This document shows, piece by piece, positions 10,923-22,499 of a stretch of DNA of 64,000 nucleotides (positions are counted from its first letter, which is position 1; each line of letters opens with the position of its first letter). The position numbers and the translations under genes were made by a program. Source of the DNA: Blasia pusilla (Eukaryota; Marchantiophyta; Marchantiopsida; Blasiales); contig CM114272.1 of assembly GCA_050084515.1 (NCBI GenBank), positions 48,608,001 to 48,672,000 of the forward strand. Direction: 5' to 3'. The notes under the pieces were generated by a model. It worked only from the letters and a program-made list of their open reading frames with translations, made no database searches and was not told where the DNA came from.

Positions 10923-11943
10923 CTACTCAGCCATACCTAGGCTGACTATCCATGTGAGATAGTTGAGGTCCATCGCCTACCCCAACACCTGTCTCCGGGA
11001 TGTCTCAGTCATCCCTCACACCGCCATAGTACCGCTAGCGAACCCCATGGTGCGCTCGCGCTCATCTGCTGTAGCCTCCTCCAATGCTTCAGTCACCTCA
11101 TCCCAAATCATGCCTGGCCCTCCCTGACAAAAGGCATGGGATGCTGGGAAGCTCACCAACGTAGGTAAGGCTGCCCTCAACTCCCCCACCCTATTGGCCA
11201 TGGCCAACGGTGGTCTATCATCCCGTGTCACCACCTGAGATCGACGCCCTGATACCAAAATAGCATCCACTGTGAGATGTGGTGCTCTCTGGACTCCATC
11301 GTATGCTCGACTCAGTACCTCTGATGGTATCAGGTTCGTCCACCACAGTCGTGGATGATGGGCACGTGATCCAACTCTCGCCGCATCTAATAATACAGCA
11401 GGTCCCAACCAGGACCTCACCTAATATACACTCGTCATCACACGTGCACGAGTGTCTCCCAACAACGGCACATTCTCCAAGATGTACGTTGGAGAACATG
11501 TCTGACTCTCTTGCAAGTGTCGTACTACTCGCAACATCTCCCAAAACATCCCTAACCTCGGATCCTGCAATCAAAATCCTCGGCTCGCTGATGAATGACC
11601 CTGACATGGCCATCTAGCAATCACCAAATGAATGGTGCCAACTCTATCCAGATCCTGCGCCCTCACCAAAGACATGTCGGCGGGTAGTGTATGCTGATAT
11701 CCCGTATTACAGATACCGGCAACAACTCATGATACTTCTGGACCAATCTCGCCACGTGACGTAATGATACTCGCCGCGGGTCTCATCTCTCTCCACATAA
11801 AGGTACTGATGCACCCCTATGCCTGCCTGCAATACTGCAGCCAATCCGGTGCTTAGCCCTCCGAAGAGATCTAACACCCTAACACCCTCCTCTGGGCACT
11901 GCCACACAATGGGTGTGGTATCCAGTGGGGTCAATATCTCCAC
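10923..11943 (-). pseudogene. Cytosine-5 DNA methyltransferase domain inside the retroelement pol
   Basis: Minus-strand translation shows motif I VRVLDLFGGLSTGLAAVLQ (DLFGG at 11871-11857, AdoMet binding), then YVERDE, then motif IV HLVIARWPCQGHS (catalytic Cys in PCQ, 11609-11601), motif VI YILENVPLLGD (11480-11460), motif VIII-like HHPRLWWTN (11360-11334), and motif X AMDLNYLTWIV near 10970. The block PTLVSFPASHAF with ADERERTMGF (about 11165-11040) fits the region before motif X. From motif IV to the end it is one frame, broken only by stops at 11573, 11423, 11018, 10979 and 10925. Two frame changes separate motifs I and IV (about 11780-11680). The order I-IV-VI-VIII-X is standard for C5 methyltransferases. 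No obvious separate target-recognition domain beyond the VIII-X interval was assigned. DNMTs inside retrotransposons are known from dinoflagellates and charophytes. Confidence 0.9.
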
Positions 11944-12237
11944 TCCAAGAGCCCGATCGCCACGTGACTTTCGCTGCTCTGAGATTAAAGAATGACTCCA
12001 CGCCTACCTCACGAGGTCGTCGGCACTCCTCTGTAGCTCTCGAGTCCTACCCCACAATGGTGAAGAGGTCTCGCCAACATGGGAAGAGACACCCGCCATA
12101 GCATGTCTCTCCGTGGGACTATCCGCTATTGGGACATCCTCCGCATGTGCGTTCCCCTCCAACAACTCTCCTGGCCAGCTAACACTACCTGTGAAAGCCG
12201 CCAAAGTGGTCACAGACTCGCCTTATGATCGACCACC

Positions 12238-13059
12238 TCATCCCGCAAATTGCACGGGTAACTGACTCATCCGGCCGTCACCTGACCGCCACCCTGGCCG
12301 ATAAGCAACGGTCTCCTCCCAGAAGTGAAGGATGAATCCTAGGGGATATAACAATGTACTCCCCACCAACACATCGTACGACTCAGTAGGTGTCGTAATC
12401 GCACGTATGCGCACCATAACACTATCTGTCTCATGCTCTGGCTGGACTCTGACAACTATCTCCTGTCGAGTCATATACTGTATGGGTGACACGCCCCCAA
12501 TCAAGGTCTGTATTTGGAAGGGACAAGGCTCAATGTCGGCCTTCCGTAACCCCAACGCTAAACACGTTGCCTTCCCTAACATCAAGGGTTGCGCTCCCGA
12601 ATCAAGTAGGACGCGTTGCGGGTGGTATACTATCCCCGTCGGACTAACCAAGCGAAATACTCCTGCTCAGTTATCCAGTAACACTACTCCAGGTGTCACC
12701 ACTGCTCGCTCTATGGCCGATCGAGCTGGCATATCTACCAACTTCGCCACCGCCGCATGCCATGACTCTGTGGGGAACGTCCCGAGCACCGTCTCTGAGG
12801 GCAAGTCCACCACCTCTTCAACTACCTTTGACCAAGAAAGAGTCATCTCTCCACGCTCACACAACGTGGCGGCCAACCGGAATACCTCAGCTGGTCCAAC
12901 TCCCAATGTCGCCAACTCTATGGCGGAAAATAGTGGAGTCTGACTCACTCTGGTGGCCACCTCCAACACTATGGTCGACACTGACTCCACTCGAGGTGGC
13001 ATAGGAGTTGTCACTCCAACTCCTCGTGACGTCGACGTAGGTGTCTGAGTTGTAGGCAC
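12238..13059 (-). pseudogene. Gypsy aspartic protease with upstream gag-pol linker
   Basis: VLLDSGAQPLMLG (about 12610-12570) is the retropepsin D-S-G active site, followed by YDVLVGSTLLYPLGFIL and a conserved-looking tail YRPGWRSGDGRM. The upstream part (13059-12667) holds EVFRLAATLCERG, which recurs in the plus-strand relative at 22130. The protease, the linker at 12213-12004 and DNMT motif I share one frame, interrupted by a TAA near 12670 and stops at 12238 and 12229, so protease and methyltransferase were translated together. Confidence 0.85.
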
Positions 13060-13372
13060 CGCTGGTCGTCAAGGCACCATTGATGGTGTGTGTAGTGCCT
13101 CTGACAATGTGAATGATTGTGGAACCCTGGCCTGCCACCCATCCGTCCGCTCTGGTGGGTCAATCTCAACTCCACCTCTCGGTGCCTCTCGCAACACCCC
13201 GAGTCACCACTGTAGCTGCCTCAACCTCGGTTGCACTACACATAAACCCCATACTAGCGAGATCCTCACCCGAGTCAGGGTAAGAGGTAGAATTTGGAGT
13301 CACACTAGCTGCTCGCAGCTCTGTGCCTTCCCTAAGAAGCATCATCGTCATGGCAGCAATCCTCTGCTTCAA

Positions 13373-14791
13373 CTAATCGATGCGTGAGAGAAGTGCCGGC
13401 TCTGATGCTCCTGCTCCATCTCCTCTAGCTGGTAGTGGTCCTCTACCACCACGTCCACGAAGAACTCCTTGACCTCCTCCAGGACGACCGCCCCCAAGCC
13501 CTCGTCCTACCTTTGGACGTGCCTCTGGGCGAAGGTCAAAACATCTATACCTAGTGTGACCATATATGTGGCAATAGTCACACTGGTGTTGTGGTGGGAC
13601 CATCCTCTGTGGCTCCTGAGCAATTGGAGGCGCTGGTGGTCCTCTCCCATGCTGTGCGCAGTCTCTCTGCCTATGGGCCCCTCCACACATCCAATAAGAC
13701 CACATCGGTCCCTGCTGGGCAACATATGTAGGTAAGGGTCGTTGCCTCATAGGCTCACGGTACCCGCCCTGCTCTCTGGGCACACAGGTCTGCTCCCAAG
13801 GTACTGATGCTCGTTGTGGCACATGTGGGGTCAGCATCGCTCGTGGACCCGTCGACTCTTGAGAAAATCCTACGGTCACTACCTGCTCCTCACTCATGTT
13901 GAGCTCAATACGCTCAGACAACTCAAAGACCACCTTCAATGTGGGATTCGTTGTGTGAATCAGCACCGCATCTCGGACTCTCCTCTGTAGTTCTCAGTCC
14001 AAAACCCTGTACCAATAGTGGATTGACTGCGCCTCAGTCACTCCGTATGTAGCAATGATCAGCCTCCTCTTGCGTGTGAATGCCTCTCTCAGACTCTCAC
14101 CTGATCATCGCTGAAAATCTTGTAGACTCTTCAGCTTGTCAGTGTGTACGCCCTGGTAGCTCTTCCCCAACTGTCGGAAGAACTCCACTGTGGGGCTAAA
14201 GCTGGGTGGCCCTCTACCACCAGAGGTCTCTGCCACATCGCCTGTCTCACTGCCCTCCTCTCCATCTAGTCTTCGGGCTGATGATGTGGGTCTCTCTCCT
14301 CTCACAATCCCATCATATGCCTCGCGACCACTAGTGGACATATACCATGGAGCCCAATACATCCTCCAGGCATCGATCTCTACTGAATATAGTGATCGAA
14401 ACTACATGTAGTCATCCATTGGAGGACCCCCCAAGTGCTAGAACAACCCCTTCCATGCCATGAAAGGGTTGAACCGTGTCGGGGTCCGTATCTCTTGGAA
14501 GTTGCACCACGTGTCGAACTCCAGGATAAAATCATCTAAGTCAATGGTGCCCACTGCACTTGAGAAATGACGCATGCCCCGATGGCCCATGTCGTCCATC
14601 TCCTGCCAAGTACTACTGTCTCTGTCTGCGATCTCGTCACCAGACCCAGTGTCTAGTGATGACGATCTAGCCACGGATGGATGTCGAGGTAGCTCCTCAC
14701 TGGTAACCCCTCGGTATCTCACTCCACTCCGTGTCACACCACTACTACTACTCGCACTACCCCGTTCTTCCGAACCTTGGAAGAATGCCAT
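13373..14791 (-). pseudogene. Gypsy gag with two zinc knuckles
   Basis: The probable start is the Met at 14791 (MAFFQGSEERG). A capsid-like part follows (ILEFDTWCNFQEIR, then FNPFMAWKGLF; FFRQLGKSYQGVHTDKLKSL), and the nucleocapsid part has YWMCGGAHRQRDC (first Cys lost) and the intact CCHC knuckle CDYCHIYGHTRYRC. A Gly/Arg-rich tail (GRGLGGGRPGGGQG) precedes the protease region. The frame breaks at about 14435, 14100 and 13970. The paralogue at 20204-22230 confirms the reading. Confidence 0.82.
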
Positions 14792-15529
14792 GATGACAAA
14801 CCTTGTCTCACCCGCTCAAGCACTCAGACTCATCGAGAGTCTCCTACACGCCTCACTAGCTCACCTATGCTAACATCAATCCCGTGATGACATACTCGGC
14901 CTCACGCACACTCAACACTCGGGCTCACCATGAGCCTCCTAACTGACTCACCTAACGTAGCGACACTCTCTCGGGTCATACACGCGACCCCTACTCGGCA
15001 ACCGCCGTATATCCACCAACATGCTACACATTAAAAGAATCTACACTCGTCACCATCGTTGCATCCACACAGCACAAGCTACTACCCGGGGACTGTGGGA
15101 GGGACCGTCCGGCCCGTGGCCTTCCTGCGGGAGGAGAGGGGGGGAAGGGGGGGCGCGCCGCCGCCGCTGTCGCGCCCATCCGCTGCGCCCTAACCTAGCC
15201 GCCTCTACTTGACAGCCCCACGGCGGCTGCAAGACCCAAACCTGCCCTTTTCTTCTCTCTCCCGACACCCTCACTCGCGTACACCCACCGCCCTACTGCA
15301 CACTACACTCGACTGCTGTCCTGTGTCAATCCATACCAGCAAAATCTGAGAAAAATGGACAGCGCCTCCGCCCACGGCCTTCCGAACAGAAAAATGACAA
15401 ATACGACGCCAACCAACGTCTCCACGGGCTCCCGACCAAGGCAACTCGCTTGCCTACCTGCGAACAATGAATTCCCACCAGCCCCCTGACATCTTTCTCA
15501 TGTAAAATAAAGAGTAGTAAAAACGGCAC
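14792..15529 (-). other. Untranslated leader between 5' LTR and gag
   Basis: No protein-like reading frame. A very GC-rich stretch (15110-15200, with GGGGCGCGCC) lies in the middle. A primer-binding site complementary to initiator tRNA-Met was looked for and not recognised. Confidence 0.5.
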
Positions 15530-15672
15530 ACCCAGTCTAAAACTCCACTCCTCAATCTACATCGGCATATCGAGTCTCGTCCACCCTGTGCTATTCAAGG
15601 AATCCAGACGCTAGCACCCTAGTCCTATCTCACACACATACAAGAGAGGTGCTCCAACGGCCCAACATGAGA

Positions 15673-15738
15673 AAGATGGCTTAGGAAAGCCATCTTCCTC
15701 TCTTATATAGGGTTGGGAAGAGCCAAAAGGCTCTTCCC
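15673..15738 (-). promoter_or_regulatory. Two perfect hairpins flanking the LTR TATA box
   Basis: Hairpin 1 is AAGATGGCTT / AAGCCATCTT with a 4-nt loop (15673-15696). Hairpin 2 is GGGAAGAGCC / GGCTCTTCCC with loop AAAA (15715-15738). Both are kept, with small changes, in the copy at 58.7 kb, which suggests selection in the live element, for example in RNA packaging, dimerisation or promoter function. Confidence 0.7.
15703..15710 (-). promoter_or_regulatory. LTR TATA box
   Basis: The minus strand reads CTATATAAG here, in the LTR and pointing toward gag. The solo LTR copy has GTATAAG at the matching position (about 58751-58757). Confidence 0.65.
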
Positions 15739-15950
15739 CTAAAAATAGCCCCCCCCTTGGTTACCTGCGCGCATAGTTTACGAGGGGCGGGTGACCTGGT
15801 CAACAAGTCACCCGGTTGTGGAAAACATGAAAGTTATAAAAAATGACGTTCCTGACATAATGGACCTATCCTCAACCTCATCCGACCCAGTGGGACAAAG
15901 TTACACTCAATATAGTCCGCTGGCTCCTACGCCCTATCCACGATAGATCT

Positions 15951-18900
15951 TGGCCTATCGGCTACTCAGATGTGACGTTGGCTGTTATGGTCATGGAGTA
16001 TTTTGTGGTTGGCTTTCACTTCTTCATTGGGGAAATTTATCAAGTTTTTCATTGGAGAAACTACTTATCAAGTTTCTCATCGGGGAGGGAAATCCTCCAA
16101 TCGGCTTCATATATGCTATTCCTATTGTTGTAATAGGCGGGCTCTTGTAGGTTGAGGTTTCATTGCATCTCTTTTTGTTGTCAATAAGGGAAAGCATTTA
16201 GTCTTTTTTTGGGTCATGCCTACGACGTCGGTGTGTTTAGGGTTCGACCAGATGCACTTGCATCTAGGACATGCGTAATGGAATATGCTCATTTTCTCAC
16301 CTTGGCAAGGATTTGCTCACTTACATTCTAGGATGCGCTTAAGTGACTACGTGGGCATTTTTTTTCCTATCCGTGTCTATACTGCATCCGGTGCTTAATC
16401 ATTCTCACAAAATTCTTTCTTGCAAGTCGAATCTTCATCATAGTTTGCAGATGCAGGTGCGGATAAGACGTGCATATGGGGATTGATTGGATGTAGGTAT
16501 TGTCTTTCTCCTTGTGTGGAGAGTGATCATTTTTATTTTAGGGCACGGTGGATGTCCGGTGGCGGCTATGGTTTCTATCAATGTTTGAAATTATTCCTGT
16601 GAGATTCACGAGTGCACATGGTGGTTATTCCGGATTGCGGATGCAAGCCCGCTCTGCATTGCGTGTAGGCGCGGCTAGGTTGTGTTTACGATTGTGAACA
16701 TTGTTGTACCCCAGGGCTGTACTACTCCCTTATATTGAATCGACATCGCATGCTACATGGAGCTATCTTGATCGATTGGCCATAGGTTGGATGGAGAATC
16801 AATTAATCAAGTTTGATAAAGCTCAATACAACGTGACAACGATTTCCCTTTAACATTGTTGTCTACGGCTGAAACTTGTTGAATTTCCCTTGTTTGTTCC
16901 AATCATATTATCGACCGTGGATGACTTGGAGGTTGTTTTTCGCGGTTGAGGATAAATCCAATCTGAATTTTGGGAGGGACGAGATCGATTTGGAATGTGT
17001 GAGCGACATCTACAATTTACGTTTGCGTGAATTGTAGACGTTGCTCACACGTTTTGTGATTGAATTGAATCAGATAATGTGAGACAAGCGGGAAGAGCAC
17101 ATTTCAATTCCATGGATAGTATGGTGCATTTGAGAGAGTGATGCCTTCATGAGGCTTCGAAAGAGTGGTGATTCTCGTGGTGATTATCATCCACAAGGCC
17201 TAGAAGTAAGCGTGAATTAGCTTCGTGCGGTGCCTAATTATCGGGTTGAGGACCACACTTGGAAAACCAGAGGCTACTCATTTCACCATACTATTGCATA
17301 CTTGATATATTAGAATATTGGATGGGGTGGGATTGAGGCATATTTGACGCCGATTTGGGAAAAACTACATGTGCGTTGCATTGCAAATCAATTTTGCAGT
17401 TTGGGGACGGATTGCGGGGCTGTTCTTGATTTTTGGATTCCTTCCCGGCGGCTGCTATATTTTGTGTTTCCTCAATTGCAAGACTAGCAATGTCCAAATC
17501 AGGGCTCTTAGTTTTTCCTACTTGGTTGATTACTCTGCAGCGACAACAATTTTCTTTGGTAGACCTCTACCATTCAGGCCGGTTCAAAATAATTTTTGAT
17601 GTACTTTGAATAGCCATCTTTAGACTCCTTTTTTCAGGAAATAAGATAACTCTTGAACTCTAGATTGTCTTGTAGGGTTTTTCAAAGGTGCCTGACTAAC
17701 ATGAAGTTACAATCTTGATTGTTAATAAAGATTTTTGCACTTCCCTTTGAGAGCCTTGTTCTCACAACGACGGAAGTTGCGGGTTTTGTGATCGGGCTTA
17801 AATCAACTGAATACTGCATCGTTGATGCACTATCATAACCCATTGTATTGTGATCGTCAAGAGGCACAATATAGCGTCAACCTGCACTAGAGGCGGCACA
17901 GGTGGTGAGTGCTTATGTGGATTTGTGTTGGGATCGAGTGTATGGCTTGCAATTTGGTAGGTTCTTTTCCTACTCTTCTTCACCAATTTTCTTTTTGTAA
18001 AATAACTCCATGCTCCTCACTCGGAGGCTATTTACTACTATGCGGCTCATTTTGCTTCTTTACCCCTTCTAATCTATTACATGAGATCATGTCGGGTGAG
18101 CAACTGTCACGTCTTTTAGGATAGATCGGTGAGATGTAGTAGAGCGCCTTCTTGGGAAAACAAGCTCAATAGGTCGAGGATGACCTGCTGAGGCCTTGGG
18201 AAACCTGAGAGAGCACGTTTCCCCTTCGTTTCGGCTCATTTGGAGCCATATTTATGAAATCACTATTTTAGGAAAGTACCATTTTTTAGTATATGGTCAA
18301 CTTTCTATATTTGGTAAGTGAAACTTGACCTCCTACATCAAGTCAAGAGCCAAGGAGGTGACTTGGGAGAATAGGTTACCATGGAGAGAGCTTGGGAAAG
18401 GGGAGGGGTATACCTCAAGGAGAGAGAGCTTGAGAGCTCATTCTCTCCTTGTTGAACCTCTTGGCATTAGGCGGCAGAACTATGATCCCTTGCCTTCTGA
18501 GAGCCCAAGCCTCTCATTAGGAGAGTGGGTTGGTTTGACATGAGAGAGAGTGCACACCTTTGAGAGCTATGCTGTGGGATGGTGTAGAGAGATTGGATCT
18601 TACTTTACAAAGAGAGAATGAGATAGTGAGAGAGCTTCATGGGGGAGCTCGCTGGTCACTCGCTATTTTTGCAGGTTGGGGACCGTGTTCCCTGTTCAAC
18701 GACTCATGGGAGTGCTCACCAGAGCAAGGGTTGCTTTGATTGTTCTTTGCATTTGCCGATTTTTCATGTGGAAGAGTGGCGCGCCGAAGCGTTGCCTAAT
18801 TTCTGATAGGGATTGATTATGGGGGCAAGTTGCCCCATGCTGATGCTCTCAGGAGCATCATGTAGGTTGTTGATTTATATTTTTTCAGGTTTTACATTTT

Positions 18901-19100
18901 TGTTGGGAGAAATCAGCGCGGAAGCGCTACCAAATTTTGTGTAGGAGAAAGAGACACTGGTCTTTACAACATTCCTTGTCAATTTTTACAAGAATGTCCA
19001 ATTCCAAATATTTTTTAACACCGTTGTAGATTGTGAAGTTATGCACGTTGTGCATTAAACAATGTACAATTTGGATTGCGAGTAAAAGGTTATGGTGAAT
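15951..19100. other. No gene recognised
   Basis: Mixed-composition DNA with short open frames only. A repeated purine-rich GAGAGAG style appears at 18360-18640. One strong hairpin is listed separately. Confidence 0.5.
16997..17050. repeat. Hairpin with 21-bp arms and 12-nt loop
   Basis: The left arm 16997-17017 (GTGTGAGCGACATCTACAATT) pairs with 17030-17050 with two mismatches. No flanking transposon end was identified. Confidence 0.85.
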
Positions 19101-20203
19101 CTTGCAAAACTACCATTGCTAGGCGATTTTTAGGGTTAAATTGTTCAAACCCTAAACCAGCCGCCACGCCGGCGGTGGCCGTCGCCGTCATAGTCATCAT
19201 CAACGGTCTGCTGTCAACAGTCGACAGTCACTATGGATGGTCAAACGTCCCCATCATCGGTCGGCCGTCACCATCAACGGTCTATCGTCACCGTCAATGG
19301 TCCACCGTCCGTTGTCCACCCTTTGGTTGCCATTGCCGCCGTTACAGAGTGGAGGGTCTTCCATGACGTTCTTTGATTCTCTAACTTGCATCGCCATCAC
19401 GTTCTTTTTTTTGGCCGCCATCGTCATCACAGTTTTGTGATCAATCTCTGATGGCAAATGACCTCCGGTTATGGTGTTTGAGTTTTGATCTCATGCTGCT
19501 ATGTTGTGATTGGTAGCCGCCCGACAACGATCGAGTACCGTGCCGTGACGCCCGTAGCCGCAACGCCCTGCCAATTGTCGCGCCGTGTCACTCGTGCCCG
19601 TACCGCATTGTCTCGATCGCAGAGCCGCTCTGTCATTCTGGAGCAGAGTGTGGGTTTATTGTTGATTGAGGAGGGTATGCCGCCAAGTGCAGCATCCCAC
19701 CATCGAGGGCCGTGTTGTTCGTAGCCGTTCCATGCCGCCTGCAACGCCGCATCCTTCCGTTGGAACCGCACTATCTATCGAGGAGTTTTGAGCAGCGTCT
19801 GTATGAGAGGAGTATGACTTGCTGATTGGAGGAGTTGTCTCCACGACCGAGTTGGGGTCAAGATTTGCAGTTTTTGAGGAGCGACATCGATATGTGTTCA
19901 GGTTACCCATTCTGGTCCTTTACCCTGCACGCGTGAGGGATTCTAGGATTTGGGTAGTTTATTTGGGGATATTGGGTTGTGTGGATGCTGAGAGCATCAT
20001 TTATGTATGTGGTTTAGGGGACATAGACCTGTGTGGGATGTCCAGAGTTGAGGGTAGGTTGTTGATGAGATGATAGTCTGGTCGATTTGCCGCACGACTC
20101 CGCATGTTGTCGCACGTTACACGTCTCGAGGAGGGAGAGTGTAGATCGAGTGCCGGATGTGTGGGATGAGTGATTGAGGGATTACTCATAAGGTTGAGAG
20201 TAA
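19101..20203. other. Non-coding DNA upstream of the plus-strand gag
   Basis: Contains imperfect short repeats of the type ACCGTCAACGGTC (19190-19330). It may be leader or LTR of the gag-bearing element, but no match to the 15.5-kb LTR was seen. Confidence 0.4.
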
Positions 20204-22230
20204 TTGAATGAGAAGGGCACGAGGGTCATCACGGCGTCCGTTCGGGACTTTGAGATGCGAGGTGGTGAACCCGAGAGTAGCTCTAGAGGTTTTACGCAGA
20301 GTGGCGCGAGAATCCGAGGGTCTCCACGTGAGGGACCATCTCGACCTCCTTTTGTGTCATTGTCAGACAAGGGGGAGGGTGTAGAGGAGTTTTTGAGCAC
20401 ATCACCATACATTGTGAGTGGTCCTACCAGTTGGGCGTACGAGATGGACGACCAGGGTCAAGGCCCGCGTAGGTTTCAGGTGCAGTAGGTACGATTGAGT
20501 TGCACGATTTCATAGCACAGTTTAGGAGTTGGTGCGACTCCCACTGGGCCAAGAACTCTAGAGAGTTCAACCCGTTTACAGCATGGAACGGTATGTTCCA
20601 GCATTTAGAAGGGGCGCCCATGGACGATTACCATGAGTTCTCTCACAGATATGCACGTGAGATCAAGGCGTGGAGGCTCTACTATGACCCACATTATGTG
20701 TCATGGACGGAGTCATTTCTAGATGAGGAGGAGGAGTCAGGAGAGGCTACATCCTCTTCCACTAGTGATGTTTTAGGAGGGGTCACTCGCACTAGAGCAG
20801 TTGCACCGTCAAGTCGGGTTCGTTCCAGGTTCAACCCTGTGGTTAAGTTCTTTGCTGAGTTGAGGGCGAGCTACCAGGGGGTACGGACGGAGAAGTTGCA
20901 AAGCATCCAACACTTCCAGAGGCCCTCGGGTGAGGGTTTGCGTGAGGCTTCCAACGTCACTCAGGGGTGACAGAGGCTCAGGCTATCTAGTCATGGTACG
21001 CGATGCTAGACCGGACCGTGCGGACATGGGTGCGGGAGGGGGTGCTTCTTATGAGCACCTCCCCTACGTTGAGAGATGTTTCTAGGACCTCCAAGAACAT
21101 TCAGCGCAACATGGCGGAGGAGAGCGTAGCCACCATGGGTTCTGGGCGAGAGTAGTCACGATTGTCTGCACTACCTGTGCAGCAACGTAGACTCTGAGAT
21201 AGGTCGACCGTGGCACCACGAGCTCAAGGAGGATACCGAGAGGCCATGCCACAGAGACCTGCATCTTTATATGCGGCTCATCAGCAGCCGCCTACTATTA
21301 CTTGTTGGTCATGTGGTGGAGCCCATCATCAACACGATTGCACTCGTCAGGTTCATGGACATGTGCTTCAGCATGGAGGAGGAGATGGTGCTGCACTAGG
21401 AGGTTATCAGTGTGACTATTGTCAAAGGTATGGTCATACATGTATTAGTTTACATCCTAAGTTACGTTCGTACCGAGGGCTAGAGAGGGCACCAGAGCAA
21501 GTAGCCGGTCTAGGTGGGCCTAGAGATCGTGCACGAGGTAATCCCATTGTGGGACGAGGAGTTGGTGTTGCCCGACACGGTGGTGAAGCTGCCCGTGGAG
21601 GAGGTAGAGTCCTACCACCTAGACGCGTCAAGGGAAATGCCAGGCATGAGGCTAGGATGGCTACTCATATATATCAGCTACAGGAGCAGATTGCCGCTAT
21701 GGCATTGAGATTACCCGATGCCGAATCCGTGGCATCGACATCATATGGAGCAGCCAAAGATATGGAGGATCCTGGTTGGATGTGCGGGGTTGCCCAGATG
21801 GAGGCAGCCGCAGTTGTGACGCGTGGAGTAGCCGCAGAGTTCGATCCACAACGAGGGGAAGCCAGGAAATAGACTTGGCTTCCTCAGTCTTTTATGTTGT
21901 TCGAGGCAATGAGGACCCCATCGATGGGTCTAGATCAGAGTTCCTAAAGAGTTGGTGTTGTTGTTGGTGTGCACGCACGGAGGGCGATGGGAGAAGCAAG
22001 TGTGATGACTCCTATTATTGATGCTCAGGAGGGGCATGTGTCGAGCACGTTGTTGGGGGCAGCCACCATTGTGTATTGCGCTCCTTTATTTTTTTCTTCC
22101 GATGTTATGACGTTGGGGAGTACGCCCACCGAGGCTTTTCGGCTGGTCGCTTCACTTTGTGAGCGCGGAGTTGGAGTTCTTGCATCACGTTCAGAGGTGA
22201 TTGCAGAGGAGGTGTACTTGCAAACATGTT
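20204..22230 (+). mobile_element. Ty3/Gypsy gag fragment, relative of the 7.5-16 kb element
   Basis: Collinear with the minus-strand gag: MHDFIAQFRSWCDSHW and FNPFTAWNGMF (20500-20600), FFAELRASYQGVRTEKLQSI (20840-20910), knuckles CWSCGGAHHQHDC and CDYCQRYGH (21300-21450), a Gly/Arg-rich stretch, then PTEAFRLVASLCERG (about 22120-22165), the block just before the protease. Stops and frame changes occur near 20488, 20970 and 21460. The copy ends before the protease active site, about 100 bp from a long (AG)n tract, so nothing downstream (DNMT, RT) is present. Confidence 0.85.
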
Positions 22231-22330
22231 GTCCATGGCATGTCGTGTTTGGGAAGGGATTACTCTTAATTGGGTTACCTATGTATATAGGAAAGTTCTG
22301 CTTGATATAAAGAAAATTCTCCAACCTCGG

Positions 22331-22474
<144 letters not shown>

Positions 22475-22499
22475 AAATTCTCCAACCCCCGCCTAGTTT

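Larger units (their letters stand above)
7481..15950 (-). mobile_element. Ty3/Gypsy LTR retrotransposon encoding a DNMT and a C-terminal PHD finger
   Basis: On the minus strand from 15950 to 7481 the order is 5' LTR, leader, gag with two zinc knuckles, aspartic protease, cytosine-5 DNA methyltransferase, reverse transcriptase, RNase H, integrase and PHD finger, ending at a purine tract (AGGGGGGCGG, 7490-7481). RT before integrase defines Ty3/Gypsy. Related fragments lie at 1-1283 (pol), 20204-22230 (gag) and 58583-59000 (LTR). Many stops and some frameshifts show it is a relic. No tRNA primer site was recognised after the 5' LTR and no matching 3' LTR was found, so the exact ends are uncertain. 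Confidence 0.88.
15530..15950 (-). repeat. 5' LTR of the DNMT-carrying Gypsy element
   Basis: This segment is matched by 58583-59000 in the same orientation. Shared blocks include TAAAACTCCACT, ACATGAGAAAGATGGCTT, AAAGCCATC, GGGAAGAGCCAAAA and CAAAGTTACAC. It sits at the 5' side of gag on the coding strand and contains a TATA box with two hairpins. Borders are placed by the extent of the match, not by a target-site duplication. Confidence 0.8.

Noticed and set aside
11279-13735. Plus-strand open frames opposite the Gypsy pol and gag
   Set aside because: Shadows of the minus-strand polyprotein, which has the recognisable motifs.
14792-15529. Initiator-tRNA primer-binding site after the 5' LTR
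   Set aside because: Looked for the usual TGGTATCAGAGC-like sequence on the minus strand; none seen.
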